From contig JBASCW010000176.1 in the NCBI GenBank assembly GCA_049651845.1, positions 1 through 25,761 of the forward strand: a stretch of DNA of 25,761 bases, given 5' to 3'. The notes under the pieces were generated by a model. The model searched no databases and was not told the origin of the DNA. It saw nothing but the letters and a program-made list of their open reading frames with translations. Below are positions 8,037 to 15,265 of this stretch, piece by piece. Every line of letters starts with the position of its first letter. Positions within the stretch are counted from its first letter, which is position 1. This stretch comes from RBG-16-66-20 sp049651845 (GTDB taxonomy: Bacteria > Pseudomonadota > Gammaproteobacteria > Burkholderiales > SG8-39). The position numbers and the translations under genes are program-made.

Positions 8037-9002
8037 ATGAAGACCAAAGTCACCGAAATGCTGGGCATCCAGTACCCGATCGTCCAGGGCGGCATGCAGT
8101 GGGTGGGCTACGCGGAGCTCGCCGCCGCGGTGTCGAACGCGGGCGGCCTCGGCATCCTCACCGCGCTCACGCAGCCCACGCCCGAGGACCTGCGCAAGGA
8201 GATCGCGCGCTGCCGCGAGATGACCGACAAGCCCTTCGGCGTCAACCTCACCATCCTGCCCGCCATCAAGCCGCCGCCGTACGCCGAGTACATGCAGGTG
8301 ATCTTCGATTCCGGGATCAAGATCGTAGAGACCGCCGGCAACAACCCGCGCGACTTCGCGCCGAAGTTCAAGGAGCATGGCATCACGATCCTGCACAAGT
8401 GCACGTCCGTGCGCCACGCGCTCTCGGCCGAGCGCCACGGCGTGGACGTGATCTCGATCGACGGCTTCGAGTGCGCGGGGCACCCGGGCGAGGACGACGT
8501 GCCGAACCTGATCCTGATCCCGGCCGCGGTGCGCGCCTGCGGGATCCCCGTGATCGCCTCGGGCGGCATCGCCGACGGCTACCAGATGGCGGCCTGCCTG
8601 GCGCTGGGCGCGCAGGGCATCAACATGGGCACGCGCTTCATGTGCACCAGGGAAGCACCGATCCACGACAACGTCAAGCAGGCGCTCGTGAAGGCGGGCG
8701 AGCGCGACACCAACCTCATCTTCCGCACCATGCACAACACCGCGCGCGTGCTGAAGAACAAGGTCTCCGACGAGGTGGTGACGATGGAGAAGAAGGGCGC
8801 GGCGTTCGAGGACGTCAAGCACCTCGTGGCGGGCGCGCGCGGCCGCAACGCCATGAAGACGGGCGAGGTGGACGCCGGCATCCTGAGCGCCGGCATGGTG
8901 GTCGGGCTGATCCAGGACATCCCGAGCTGCAAGGAACTCATCGAGCGCATGGTGCGCGAGTGCCGCGAGGCGCTCGCGGCGGCGGCGAAGATGGCGGCCT
9001 GA
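8037..9002 (+). CDS. Nitronate monooxygenase / 2-nitropropane dioxygenase family flavoprotein
   Basis: A 321-aa TIM-barrel FMN enzyme. Seen: the N-terminal IVQGGMQWVG motif (residues 15-24), GFECAGHPG with His149 at the position of the active-site His of nitronate monooxygenases, and the FMN phosphate-binding segments VIASGGIADG (172-181) and GINMGTRF (194-201). The C-terminal LSAGMVVGLI segment is typical of this family in proteobacteria. Family members oxidise nitronates to carbonyl compounds and nitrite. Many annotated paralogs have other or unknown substrates, and FabK-type enoyl-ACP reductases share the fold, so the exact reaction is uncertain. The start follows CACGGGGGCAAC, a modest ribosome site. 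It stands alone, divergent from the trypsin-fold gene across a 140-bp gap. Confidence 0.88.
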   Translation: MKTKVTEMLGIQYPIVQGGMQWVGYAELAAAVSNAGGLGILTALTQPTPEDLRKEIARCREMTDKPFGVNLTILPAIKPPPYAEYMQVIFDSGIKIVETAGNNPRDFAPKFKEHGITILHKCTSVRHALSAERHGVDVISIDGFECAGHPGEDDVPNLILIPAAVRACGIPVIASGGIADGYQMAACLALGAQGINMGTRFMCTREAPIHDNVKQALVKAGERDTNLIFRTMHNTARVLKNKVSDEVVTMEKKGAAFEDVKHLVAGARGRNAMKTGEVDAGILSAGMVVGLIQDIPSCKELIERMVRECREALAAAAKMAA

Positions 9003-9088
9003 GCACAATTTCGATTGCTCCCGGTTTCCGGTTTCTTATCGTTTCGTCCGATTTCCTAGCGAGCCGTGAGCGAGCCGCGCTGCGGCCG

Positions 9089-9118
9089 TTGATAGCGTGC
9101 GACGGCGCGATGTAGCAT
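9089..9118 (+). promoter_or_regulatory. Candidate sigma-70 promoter of the orphan lipoprotein
   Basis: TTGATA at 9089-9094 and TAGCAT at 9113-9118 are separated by 18 nt, close to the sigma-70 consensus. Transcription would begin near 9125, giving a leader of about 34 nt with the AAGGGG ribosome site at 9149. This is the best -35/-10 pair I found in the window. Confidence 0.45.
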
Positions 9119-9158
9119 TTCCCCGATGTGCCGCGGGGGCGGTGCACAAGGGGAATCC

Positions 9159-10706
9159 ATGGATCCAACCAACGGTGTGGCGCTTCGTGCTGCGATGCGG
9201 CGGCTCGCAGCCGGCGCAGCGGTGATTTGCCTCGGCGGCTGCCAGTTTGCCGGCGCCTACAAAGGTTACACCGCGGAGCCGCTTGATGTCAGCAAGGACA
9301 AGGATAGAAGCGTCGTCGCGAGCCAGGGGACCGTGTACCAGCGGCTCGTGCTCGCCGTCCAGGAACGCACGCCTTCGGCTAGAGACTGCTTCGCGGATCT
9401 TTACCGGCCGGGCAGCTCGGACTCCGAGTACTGCGCCGGGCAGCGCAACGAGGTGATCTCCTACCTGATGTCGGAATCGGCGGCGCTCTGCGCGGAGCAC
9501 CTGTCGGGTATCTACGGGAAGGAGGCCGGCTTCAACATCGCCACCGGCTCGATCGCTTCCTTCGCTTCGGGGCTAGCTTCGATCACGATCGGCACGCAGG
9601 CGAAGACACTGGCGGCGCTGTCGACCTTCGCGAGTGCCGAGCGCTCGCTTGTCAACGAATCGGTGTACAAGAACCTGCTCACCACGGCGATCGGGACAAA
9701 GATCGAGCAATCGCGCGAGACGCTCGGCAAGGCGCTCATTGCGCGCAAGACACAGTCATACAAGGACTACCGCATCGGCGACGCGATCCAGGACGTCGTC
9801 ATCTACCATGACGCCTGCTCGTTCTACAAGGGCATGCAGATCGCGCTCGCCGAGGGTACGAACACCAACCCGGCGAGCAAGCTCGCGTCGCTGAAAACCG
9901 AAGCAAACTCGCTCGCGCAGCAGATCGATACGCGCGCCGTCGCTCTCAAGATGGACGAGGCCTCGCGCCGGTTGCTGGTCGACGCGAAAGGCACGGCTTC
10001 GACTGGCGATCCGGTGCTGAAGGGCTTGGTTGACCAGCTGCAGACCGTGCAGCACGAAATCCAGACGCTTACGCAGAACCCCGCGCCGGCGGTGAAGCCC
10101 GCGGTCGGCGGAACGGCGATCGGCGGCGACGCGGGCACGAGCAAGCTCGACCTGAGGCTCGAGGATCCGGGCAACCCACTCGCCACGTTGGTCGCCGCCG
10201 ACGCGAAGGTCAAGGCTGAGGCCGAAGCGGTTGCGGATGCGGTCAAGAAGGCCGCCGGCGACAAGAAGGCGCTGACGCCAGAGTACGTGCAGGATGTGGG
10301 CGACGCGGCAGCTAGGTTCGCTTCCGACTTTCGCAAGGAAATGATGGGCGCGAAGAAACCAGGCGATCCAGCCAACGGCAGCATCGCCAAGGATCTGAAG
10401 GCCTACCTCGATGCACAAAGTAAGTACGTCATTGATACATCCACGCTCAATTTGAAGGTTGTTTCCGATCAGCAGACCGAGGTAGACAGGCGCGCGGAGG
10501 TCGTCAAGAAGGCATTGGTGGTGAAGAATGCTCAGGCCAATGTCGCCGCCTGCGAAAAATCCGCCGTCGACCGCCTGAAGACTTTCTCCGCCGGCGAGGT
10601 TGCCGCGGTGCAGGCCAAGACTGCCGACGACCTGAAGAAGATCAAGGCATCAATAGGCACCAAGCCGGACTGGTCGAAAGACAAAAGCAAGGACTGCCCG
10701 GCTTAG
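9159..10706 (+). CDS. Unrecognised lipoprotein, largely helical
   Basis: I prefer the ATG at 9159 (515 aa) over the one at 9126 because AAGGGG lies 5 nt upstream and a lipoprotein signal follows: a basic N-terminus, a hydrophobic run and the lipobox LGGC, with lipidated Cys28. I do not recognise the family. A Ser/Ala/Gly-rich segment at about residues 115-155 could be a hydrophobic or amphipathic helix. The rest is rich in Lys, Glu, Ala and Asp with spacing that suggests coiled coils, including a charged C-terminal third ending KSKDCPA. Base composition looks lower in GC than its neighbours, with AT-rich patches near 10,410-10,470, which may point to separate acquisition. Its stop overlaps the convergent racemase-family gene by 4 bp. 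Likely anchored in the inner or outer membrane; function unknown. Confidence 0.8.
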   Translation: MDPTNGVALRAAMRRLAAGAAVICLGGCQFAGAYKGYTAEPLDVSKDKDRSVVASQGTVYQRLVLAVQERTPSARDCFADLYRPGSSDSEYCAGQRNEVISYLMSESAALCAEHLSGIYGKEAGFNIATGSIASFASGLASITIGTQAKTLAALSTFASAERSLVNESVYKNLLTTAIGTKIEQSRETLGKALIARKTQSYKDYRIGDAIQDVVIYHDACSFYKGMQIALAEGTNTNPASKLASLKTEANSLAQQIDTRAVALKMDEASRRLLVDAKGTASTGDPVLKGLVDQLQTVQHEIQTLTQNPAPAVKPAVGGTAIGGDAGTSKLDLRLEDPGNPLATLVAADAKVKAEAEAVADAVKKAAGDKKALTPEYVQDVGDAAARFASDFRKEMMGAKKPGDPANGSIAKDLKAYLDAQSKYVIDTSTLNLKVVSDQQTEVDRRAEVVKKALVVKNAQANVAACEKSAVDRLKTFSAGEVAAVQAKTADDLKKIKASIGTKPDWSKDKSKDCPA

Positions 10707-11782
10707 GCAGTCCGATACCTAGCGACTGCGCCCCTGGCGAGCGCCAGGCCGTGCCCCGGGCGCTCGGGGATGCGGATCACGCCGCCTTTGCACACGGGCA
10801 GCTCCTCGAAGAGGTCCGGCGGCATCCAGTCCATGAGCTCCACGAGGAAGCCGTTGGCGATCGCGCCGCTCACCTGGATCGAGAGCTCGTAGACGACGTG
10901 CGGCGACACGCGCACCGGGTGCGCGGCCGCGAGGTGCGCGATTTTCAGCGTCTCGCTGAAGCCGTTGGCGCGGCAGACGTCCGGCATCAGGTAGGTCGCC
11001 GCCTGCTTTTCGAGCAGGTCCCTGAACTCGTACCGGTTGTAGTGGTTCTCGCCGGTGGCGACAGGAATCCTGATCCGTGAAGCGACCAGGGCACAGGAAA
11101 AGTTGTCGTCCGAGCTGACCGGCTCCTCGTACCAGACGAGATCGAGCTCCTCCAGCAGCGCGGCCTGGCGCAGGTTGCCGGGCACGTCGAGCTTCTGGTT
11201 GACGTCCACCATCATGCGCACGCCGTCGCCGAGCGCCTTCTTCACCATCGCGACGCGTTTGCGGTTGGCGAGCGGGTCCGGGTCGTGGATCTTCATCTTG
11301 TAGTAGCGGCAGCCCATCGCGGCGTAGCGCTCGGCCTCGCCGACGAGGTCCTGATCGGTGTACCTGCTCCAGCCGCCCGAGCCGTAGCAGGCCACGCGGT
11401 CGGTGACCGCGCCCCAGAGACGGTAGAGCGGCAGCTGCGCCGCCTTGCCCGCGAGGTCCCACAGGCCAATGTCGAGCGCCGAGAGCGCCATGCCGGCGAT
11501 GCCGACGCGGCGCACGCCGCGGTCGCCGCGGTACATCTTCTCCCAGAGGCGCTCCACGGCGAGGGGGTCTTCGCCCAGCAGCAGCGGCTTCAGCCGCGCC
11601 TCGAGGTAGGCGAGCACGCTCTCGGCGCCACCGCCGCCGAAGACCAGGCTGTAGCCCAGCCCCTGCAGCCCCTCGTCGGTCGCGATCTCGGCCACGACGA
11701 GCTTGTGGTGCGGGAACTCCAGAGCCATGGGCTTCGGCGTGGGTACGGTGAGGACGAAGGCGTCGATGGCGATGATTTTCAT
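10703..11782 (-). CDS. Mandelate racemase-subgroup enolase superfamily enzyme
   Basis: A 359-aa protein with the enolase-superfamily capping domain (1-125) and barrel. Catalytic residues follow the mandelate racemase pattern: K162-x-K164 (KMK), metal ligands D193 (DVNQ), E219 (YEEP) and E245 (GEN), the D268/H295 dyad (MPD; SPH), and E315. Recalled Pseudomonas putida mandelate racemase numbering is K164, K166, D195, E221, E247, D270, H297 and E317, a constant offset of two, and that enzyme is also 359 aa. It should therefore abstract the alpha proton of a 2-hydroxy carboxylate, acting as a racemase or acid-sugar dehydratase. The substrate cannot be read from sequence. No Shine-Dalgarno is evident before the ATG. 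It is divergent from the M20 gene with a 37-bp gap, suggesting joint regulation. Confidence 0.9.
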   Translation of the reverse strand: MKIIAIDAFVLTVPTPKPMALEFPHHKLVVAEIATDEGLQGLGYSLVFGGGGAESVLAYLEARLKPLLLGEDPLAVERLWEKMYRGDRGVRRVGIAGMALSALDIGLWDLAGKAAQLPLYRLWGAVTDRVACYGSGGWSRYTDQDLVGEAERYAAMGCRYYKMKIHDPDPLANRKRVAMVKKALGDGVRMMVDVNQKLDVPGNLRQAALLEELDLVWYEEPVSSDDNFSCALVASRIRIPVATGENHYNRYEFRDLLEKQAATYLMPDVCRANGFSETLKIAHLAAAHPVRVSPHVVYELSIQVSGAIANGFLVELMDWMPPDLFEELPVCKGGVIRIPERPGHGLALARGAVARYRTA

Positions 11783-11807
11783 GGTGTGTGAAGGATAACT
11801 CGGCGGG

Positions 11808-11813
11808 TATCAT
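11808..11813 (+). promoter_or_regulatory. -10 element placed for leaderless start of the M20 gene
   Basis: TATCAT matches the -10 consensus at five of six positions and ends 6 nt before the ATG at 11820, so transcription would be expected to begin at or next to the start codon. No Shine-Dalgarno is present and no clear -35 is visible. The same spacing occurs before the MFS and last hydrolase genes. Confidence 0.4.
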
Positions 11814-11819
11814 TCCGGC

Positions 11820-12935
11820 ATGGACGCGGTCGGCCTCACGCGCGAGTTGCTGGGCTTCAACACCATCAATCCTCCTGGCCAGGAACGCGATTGCGCGAAG
11901 GCCGCAGGGCGACTGTTGGAAGAATGGGGTTACAAGGTTGAATATCACGAATACGAAGACGCCCGTACCAGCGTGATCGCGCGCGCGGGCGGGAAATCCG
12001 GCTCCGACCCCCTTTGTTTGACCGGGCACCTGGACGTGGTGGCGCTCGGCGCGCGGCCCTGGACGAAGGATCCGTTCAGTGGGGAGACCGAGGGCGACAG
12101 GCTCTACGGCCGCGGCTCGTCCGACATGAAGGCGGGGGTTGCCGCCATGCTGGCAGCTTTGAAGTCCTTTTCAGGAAAACTGCGGAACACGCCTGGCGTG
12201 GTCGTCGTCCTGACGGCCGCGGAAGAGGGCGGCTGCGTGGGCTCGGCCGAGCTCGCGAAGCTGCCGCAGCTCATGGGCCGCGCGGGCGCGATGGTGGTGG
12301 GCGAGCCCACCTCGAACTACCCGCTGGTCGGCCACAAGGGCTCGCTCAAGTTCCACGCGGCGTTCCGCGGCGTGTCGGCGCACGGCTCGATGCCGCAGCT
12401 CGGCGTCAACGCCATCTACAAAGCGGCCAAGGCGATCGCGGCGCTGGAGGGCTTCGAGTTCGGCGCCAAGGCGCACCCGATCATGGGCGCGCCGACGATG
12501 AACGTGGGCACGGTCGAGGGCGGCAGCGGCGTGAACCTGGTGCCCGATCTTGCGAGGATCGGCGTGGACATCCGGACGGTGCCCGGCGTAGACCATGGCG
12601 TCTTGCTGCTTAAACTGAAAGAAGTTCTTTCGGAAGGCGAAATCGAGGTTATCGCCGACAACGACGCGGTGTGGACCGAGCCGCAGGAAGCCTGGGTGCA
12701 GCGCGTGTTCGAGATCTGCAGGCCGATCCTCAAGGAGCAGCCCGAAGCGCGTACGGCCCCCTACATGACCGACGCGGCCAACCTGCGCAAGGTCTACGCG
12801 GGCGTGCCCACGGTGGTGCTCGGGCCGGGCGAGGCGGCGATGGCGCACCAGACCGACGAGTACTGCCACATGGAGCGCATCCGCCAGTCGGTGCAGATCT
12901 ACGAGGCCATCATCCGGGACTGGTGCGGCGCCTAG
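11820..12935 (+). CDS. M20 family metallopeptidase / deacylase (ArgE-DapE-ACY1 type)
   Basis: A 371-aa zinc amidohydrolase. Co-catalytic metal-site residues are visible: H70 and D72 in TGHLD, D102 in SSDMKAG (bridging ligand), E135-E136 in AAEEGG (general base and ligand), E162 in GEPT, and H343 in AHQTDEY. H188 in SAHGS lies in the dimerisation (lid) domain at about 175-285. Family members hydrolyse N-acyl amino acids (acetylornithine, succinyl-diaminopimelate) or small peptides. The AHQTDEY ending and GEPT motif fit the ArgE/DapE-like branch, but I cannot name the substrate. The gene is probably not the biosynthetic argE or dapE, given its catabolic-looking neighbours. It starts 37 bp from the divergent racemase-family gene and may be leaderless. 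Confidence 0.88.
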   Translation: MDAVGLTRELLGFNTINPPGQERDCAKAAGRLLEEWGYKVEYHEYEDARTSVIARAGGKSGSDPLCLTGHLDVVALGARPWTKDPFSGETEGDRLYGRGSSDMKAGVAAMLAALKSFSGKLRNTPGVVVVLTAAEEGGCVGSAELAKLPQLMGRAGAMVVGEPTSNYPLVGHKGSLKFHAAFRGVSAHGSMPQLGVNAIYKAAKAIAALEGFEFGAKAHPIMGAPTMNVGTVEGGSGVNLVPDLARIGVDIRTVPGVDHGVLLLKLKEVLSEGEIEVIADNDAVWTEPQEAWVQRVFEICRPILKEQPEARTAPYMTDAANLRKVYAGVPTVVLGPGEAAMAHQTDEYCHMERIRQSVQIYEAIIRDWCGA

Positions 12936-12983
12936 CGCGCCGCTCCGCGGACCGGCCGGAGGGCGGGGCAATCGGGCCGAAGT

Positions 12984-12997
12984 TTGGCCCAGATCAA
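12984..12997. promoter_or_regulatory. Candidate FNR/ANR-type site upstream of the CBS gene
   Basis: TTGGCCCAGATCAA matches the FNR consensus TTGAT-N4-ATCAA at eight of ten positions, with a perfect right half-site. Its centre (12,990) lies 67 bp before the ATG of the CBS-domain gene. A TAGCGT at 13,019-13,024 would make a weak -10 with the site near -41, a class II activator position. This implies low-oxygen induction, as an inference only. Confidence 0.35.
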
Positions 12998-13057
12998 AAT
13001 CCGCGGCTTCCGCAGGGGTAGCGTCAGCAGCATTTCTAGGCCCAGGCAGGTGCCCTT

Positions 13058-13498
13058 ATGTACGGCGAGCCGATCCGAAAAGTCATGGAGCGCAAGAAGG
13101 TGGTGAGCGCCCCGCCCGAAACGACCGTGGAGGCGGCCGCCCGGCTGATGGCGGAAACGCAGGTCGGCGCGGTCCTGGTGGTGGAGGGCAAGCGCCTGGT
13201 CGGCATCTTCACCGAGCGGGACGTGACGTTCCGCGTCGTCGCGACGGGCCGCGATCCGCGCGCCACGCGCCTGGCGGAGGTCATGACGAAGGAGCCCAGG
13301 ACCATCTCGCCGCAGGAATCGTTCGGCTACGCGATGCTGCTGATGCACGAGAACGGCTTTCGCCACATGCCGGTGATCGAGAACGGCGAGCCGGTCGGCG
13401 TGGTCTCGGCGCGCAACGCGCTCGATCCGGAGCTGGAGGAGTTCGAGTCCGAAGCGCGGCGGCGCGAAGGCATCCGCAAGCCGGCCAAGCGCTCGTAG
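13058..13498 (+). CDS. Two-CBS-domain protein
   Basis: A 146-aa cytoplasmic protein made almost entirely of a CBS pair (Bateman module): CBS1 at about residues 7-62 (GAVLVVEGKRLVGIFTERD) and CBS2 at about 75-130 (HMPVIENGEPVGVVSARN), then a short charged tail. CBS pairs bind adenine nucleotides such as AMP, ATP or NAD(H). Stand-alone examples act as energy or redox sensors that modulate partner proteins. An AGGCAGG sequence precedes the ATG. An FNR-like site lies upstream, and the acyl-CoA synthetase gene begins 36 bp downstream on the same strand, so the two could be co-transcribed. No catalytic domain is attached; the partner is unknown. Confidence 0.9.
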   Translation: MYGEPIRKVMERKKVVSAPPETTVEAAARLMAETQVGAVLVVEGKRLVGIFTERDVTFRVVATGRDPRATRLAEVMTKEPRTISPQESFGYAMLLMHENGFRHMPVIENGEPVGVVSARNALDPELEEFESEARRREGIRKPAKRS

Positions 13499-13534
13499 GC
13501 GGGCGCCGCGGCTGCGCGGACGACGGATGGCGCT

Positions 13535-15265
13535 GTGAATCGCGAGTCGCGTCCGTGGCTGCGCTTTTACGGCCACGTCCCCGAGACCCTTCGCTATCCC
13601 GAGGTCACGCTCTACGAGGCCGTCGCCGCCACGGCGCGACGCCTGCCCGATGCCGTGGCCTGGGATTTTTTCGGCGCCACGTCGACCTATCGCCAGCTCG
13701 TCGCGGACATCGACCGCTGCGCCGATGCGCTCGCCGCCCTGGGCCTCGGCAAGGGCGAGCGCCTGCTGATCTCCATGCCGACTTCGCCGCAGGGCGTGAT
13801 CGCCTTCTATGCCGCGAACAAGCTCGGCGCGGTCGCGGCGATGATCCATCCGCTCTCCACGGCGCCGGAAATCGCCTACTACCTCGATGCGAGCGGGGCG
13901 CGCATCGCGCTCGCGCTGGACGCCTTCTACGGCACGCTAGCCGCGGCGGCCCCGAAGCGCCCGCTCGAGCGAATCCTGCTTGCGCGCATCCCCGACCACC
14001 TGCCGTTCGCGAAAAAGCTCGGCTTCCTGCTGACCAAGGGACGCAAGATCCGCGCCGTGCCGGCGGACGCGCGCGTGCGCTGGTGGTCGCAGGTGATGGC
14101 GGGCAGCGCATCGCGCGGGGCGGCGCGCGCCGGCCCCGGCGGCACGCGCGCGGACGACCCGGCCGCGATCCTCTTCTCGGGCGGCACCACCGGCGCGCCC
14201 AAGGGCGTGGTGCTGTCGAACCGCAATTTCATCGCGGAGGGCATGCAGGCCGCGGCCTGGGGCGGGCTGGACGAAGGCGACTCGATCCTCGCCATCCTGC
14301 CGATCTTCCACGGCTTCGGCCTCGGGGTGTGCGTCAACGCGGCGCTGATGGCGGGCGGCAAGTCGATCCTGGTGCCGGTGTTCGAGCCCGGCTCGACCGC
14401 GAAACTGCTGCGCGACAAGCGGCCGAGCGTGCTGGTGGGCGTGCCCACGCTATTCCACGCGCTCGCGGGCGACCGCTCGCTCGCGCGCGCCGACCTGTCG
14501 TGCCTGCGCGCCTGCTTCTGCGGCGCCGACACCCTGCCGCGCCCGGTGAAGGAGCAGTTCGAGCAGCTGGTCGCCGCGCGCGGCGGGCGCGTGCGGCTGC
14601 TGGAAGGCTACGGCCTCACCGAGGCCGTGACGGCGATCATGGCCATGCCGAAGGAGGAATACCGCGAGGGCTCGATGGGGATCCCGTTTCCGGACATGGA
14701 GGCGAAGATCTGCGCGCCCGGCACCGAGGAGGAGTTGGCCGCGGGCGAGGAGGGCGAGCTCTGCGTCGCGGGGCCGGCGGTCATGCTCGGCTACCTCGAC
14801 GATGCCGAGGCGACGGCGCAGGCGCTACGCGTGCACCGCGATGGCCGCACCTGGCTGCACACGGGGGACCTTGCGCGCCGCGACGCCGACGGCTTCTTCT
14901 ATTTCGTGCTGCGCATCAAGCGCATCATCAAGTCCTCGGGCTTCAACGTCTATCCTACGCAGGTGGAACGGGTCCTCTACGCCAACGCCGCGGTGGCCGA
15001 CGCCTGCGTGGTCGGCGTTCCGGACCCGGCCCAGGTGGAGCGCGTCAAGGCTTACGTGGTCCTCAAGAACCCTTCGCAGGCCAACCAGGCGATGCGCGAA
15101 GCCCTCATCGAGCACTGCCGCGCGCAGCTCATCAAGTGGTCGTGCCCGCGCGAGATCGAGTTCCGGCGCGAGCTGCCCAAGACGCGCGTCGGCAAGATCG
15201 ACTACCGCGCGCTGATGCGCGAGCACGCCAAGTCGCCGCTCGTCGAACAGAGCGCAGTCCGATGA
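13535..15265 (+). CDS. Acyl-CoA synthetase (AMP-forming, ANL superfamily)
   Basis: Begins with GTG at 13535; no in-frame ATG fits better. At 576 aa it has the full set of adenylation motifs: P-loop SGGTTGAPKG (215-224), YGLTE (359-363), TGD (443-445), the hinge region LRIKRIIKSSGF (459-470), and the C-terminal RVGKIDY with catalytic Lys554. It should activate a carboxylate to acyl-AMP and then acyl-CoA in the cytoplasm. Sequence alone does not fix the chain length. The next gene starts inside its stop codon (ATGA), so the two are translationally coupled. That partner is a TPP enzyme like 2-hydroxyacyl-CoA lyases, so a 2-hydroxy or branched fatty acid is a reasonable substrate guess. Confidence 0.92.
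   Translation: MNRESRPWLRFYGHVPETLRYPEVTLYEAVAATARRLPDAVAWDFFGATSTYRQLVADIDRCADALAALGLGKGERLLISMPTSPQGVIAFYAANKLGAVAAMIHPLSTAPEIAYYLDASGARIALALDAFYGTLAAAAPKRPLERILLARIPDHLPFAKKLGFLLTKGRKIRAVPADARVRWWSQVMAGSASRGAARAGPGGTRADDPAAILFSGGTTGAPKGVVLSNRNFIAEGMQAAAWGGLDEGDSILAILPIFHGFGLGVCVNAALMAGGKSILVPVFEPGSTAKLLRDKRPSVLVGVPTLFHALAGDRSLARADLSCLRACFCGADTLPRPVKEQFEQLVAARGGRVRLLEGYGLTEAVTAIMAMPKEEYREGSMGIPFPDMEAKICAPGTEEELAAGEEGELCVAGPAVMLGYLDDAEATAQALRVHRDGRTWLHTGDLARRDADGFFYFVLRIKRIIKSSGFNVYPTQVERVLYANAAVADACVVGVPDPAQVERVKAYVVLKNPSQANQAMREALIEHCRAQLIKWSCPREIEFRRELPKTRVGKIDYRALMREHAKSPLVEQSAVR

Noticed and set aside
7893..9008. 371-codon minus-strand frame opposite the nitronate monooxygenase
   Set aside because: Antisense shadow; the plus-strand FMN motifs are complete.
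13555..15261. N-terminal 569-residue extension of the TPP enzyme frame
   Set aside because: It lies in another frame under the acyl-CoA synthetase and is Arg-rich nonsense; TPP homology begins right after the ATG at 15262.
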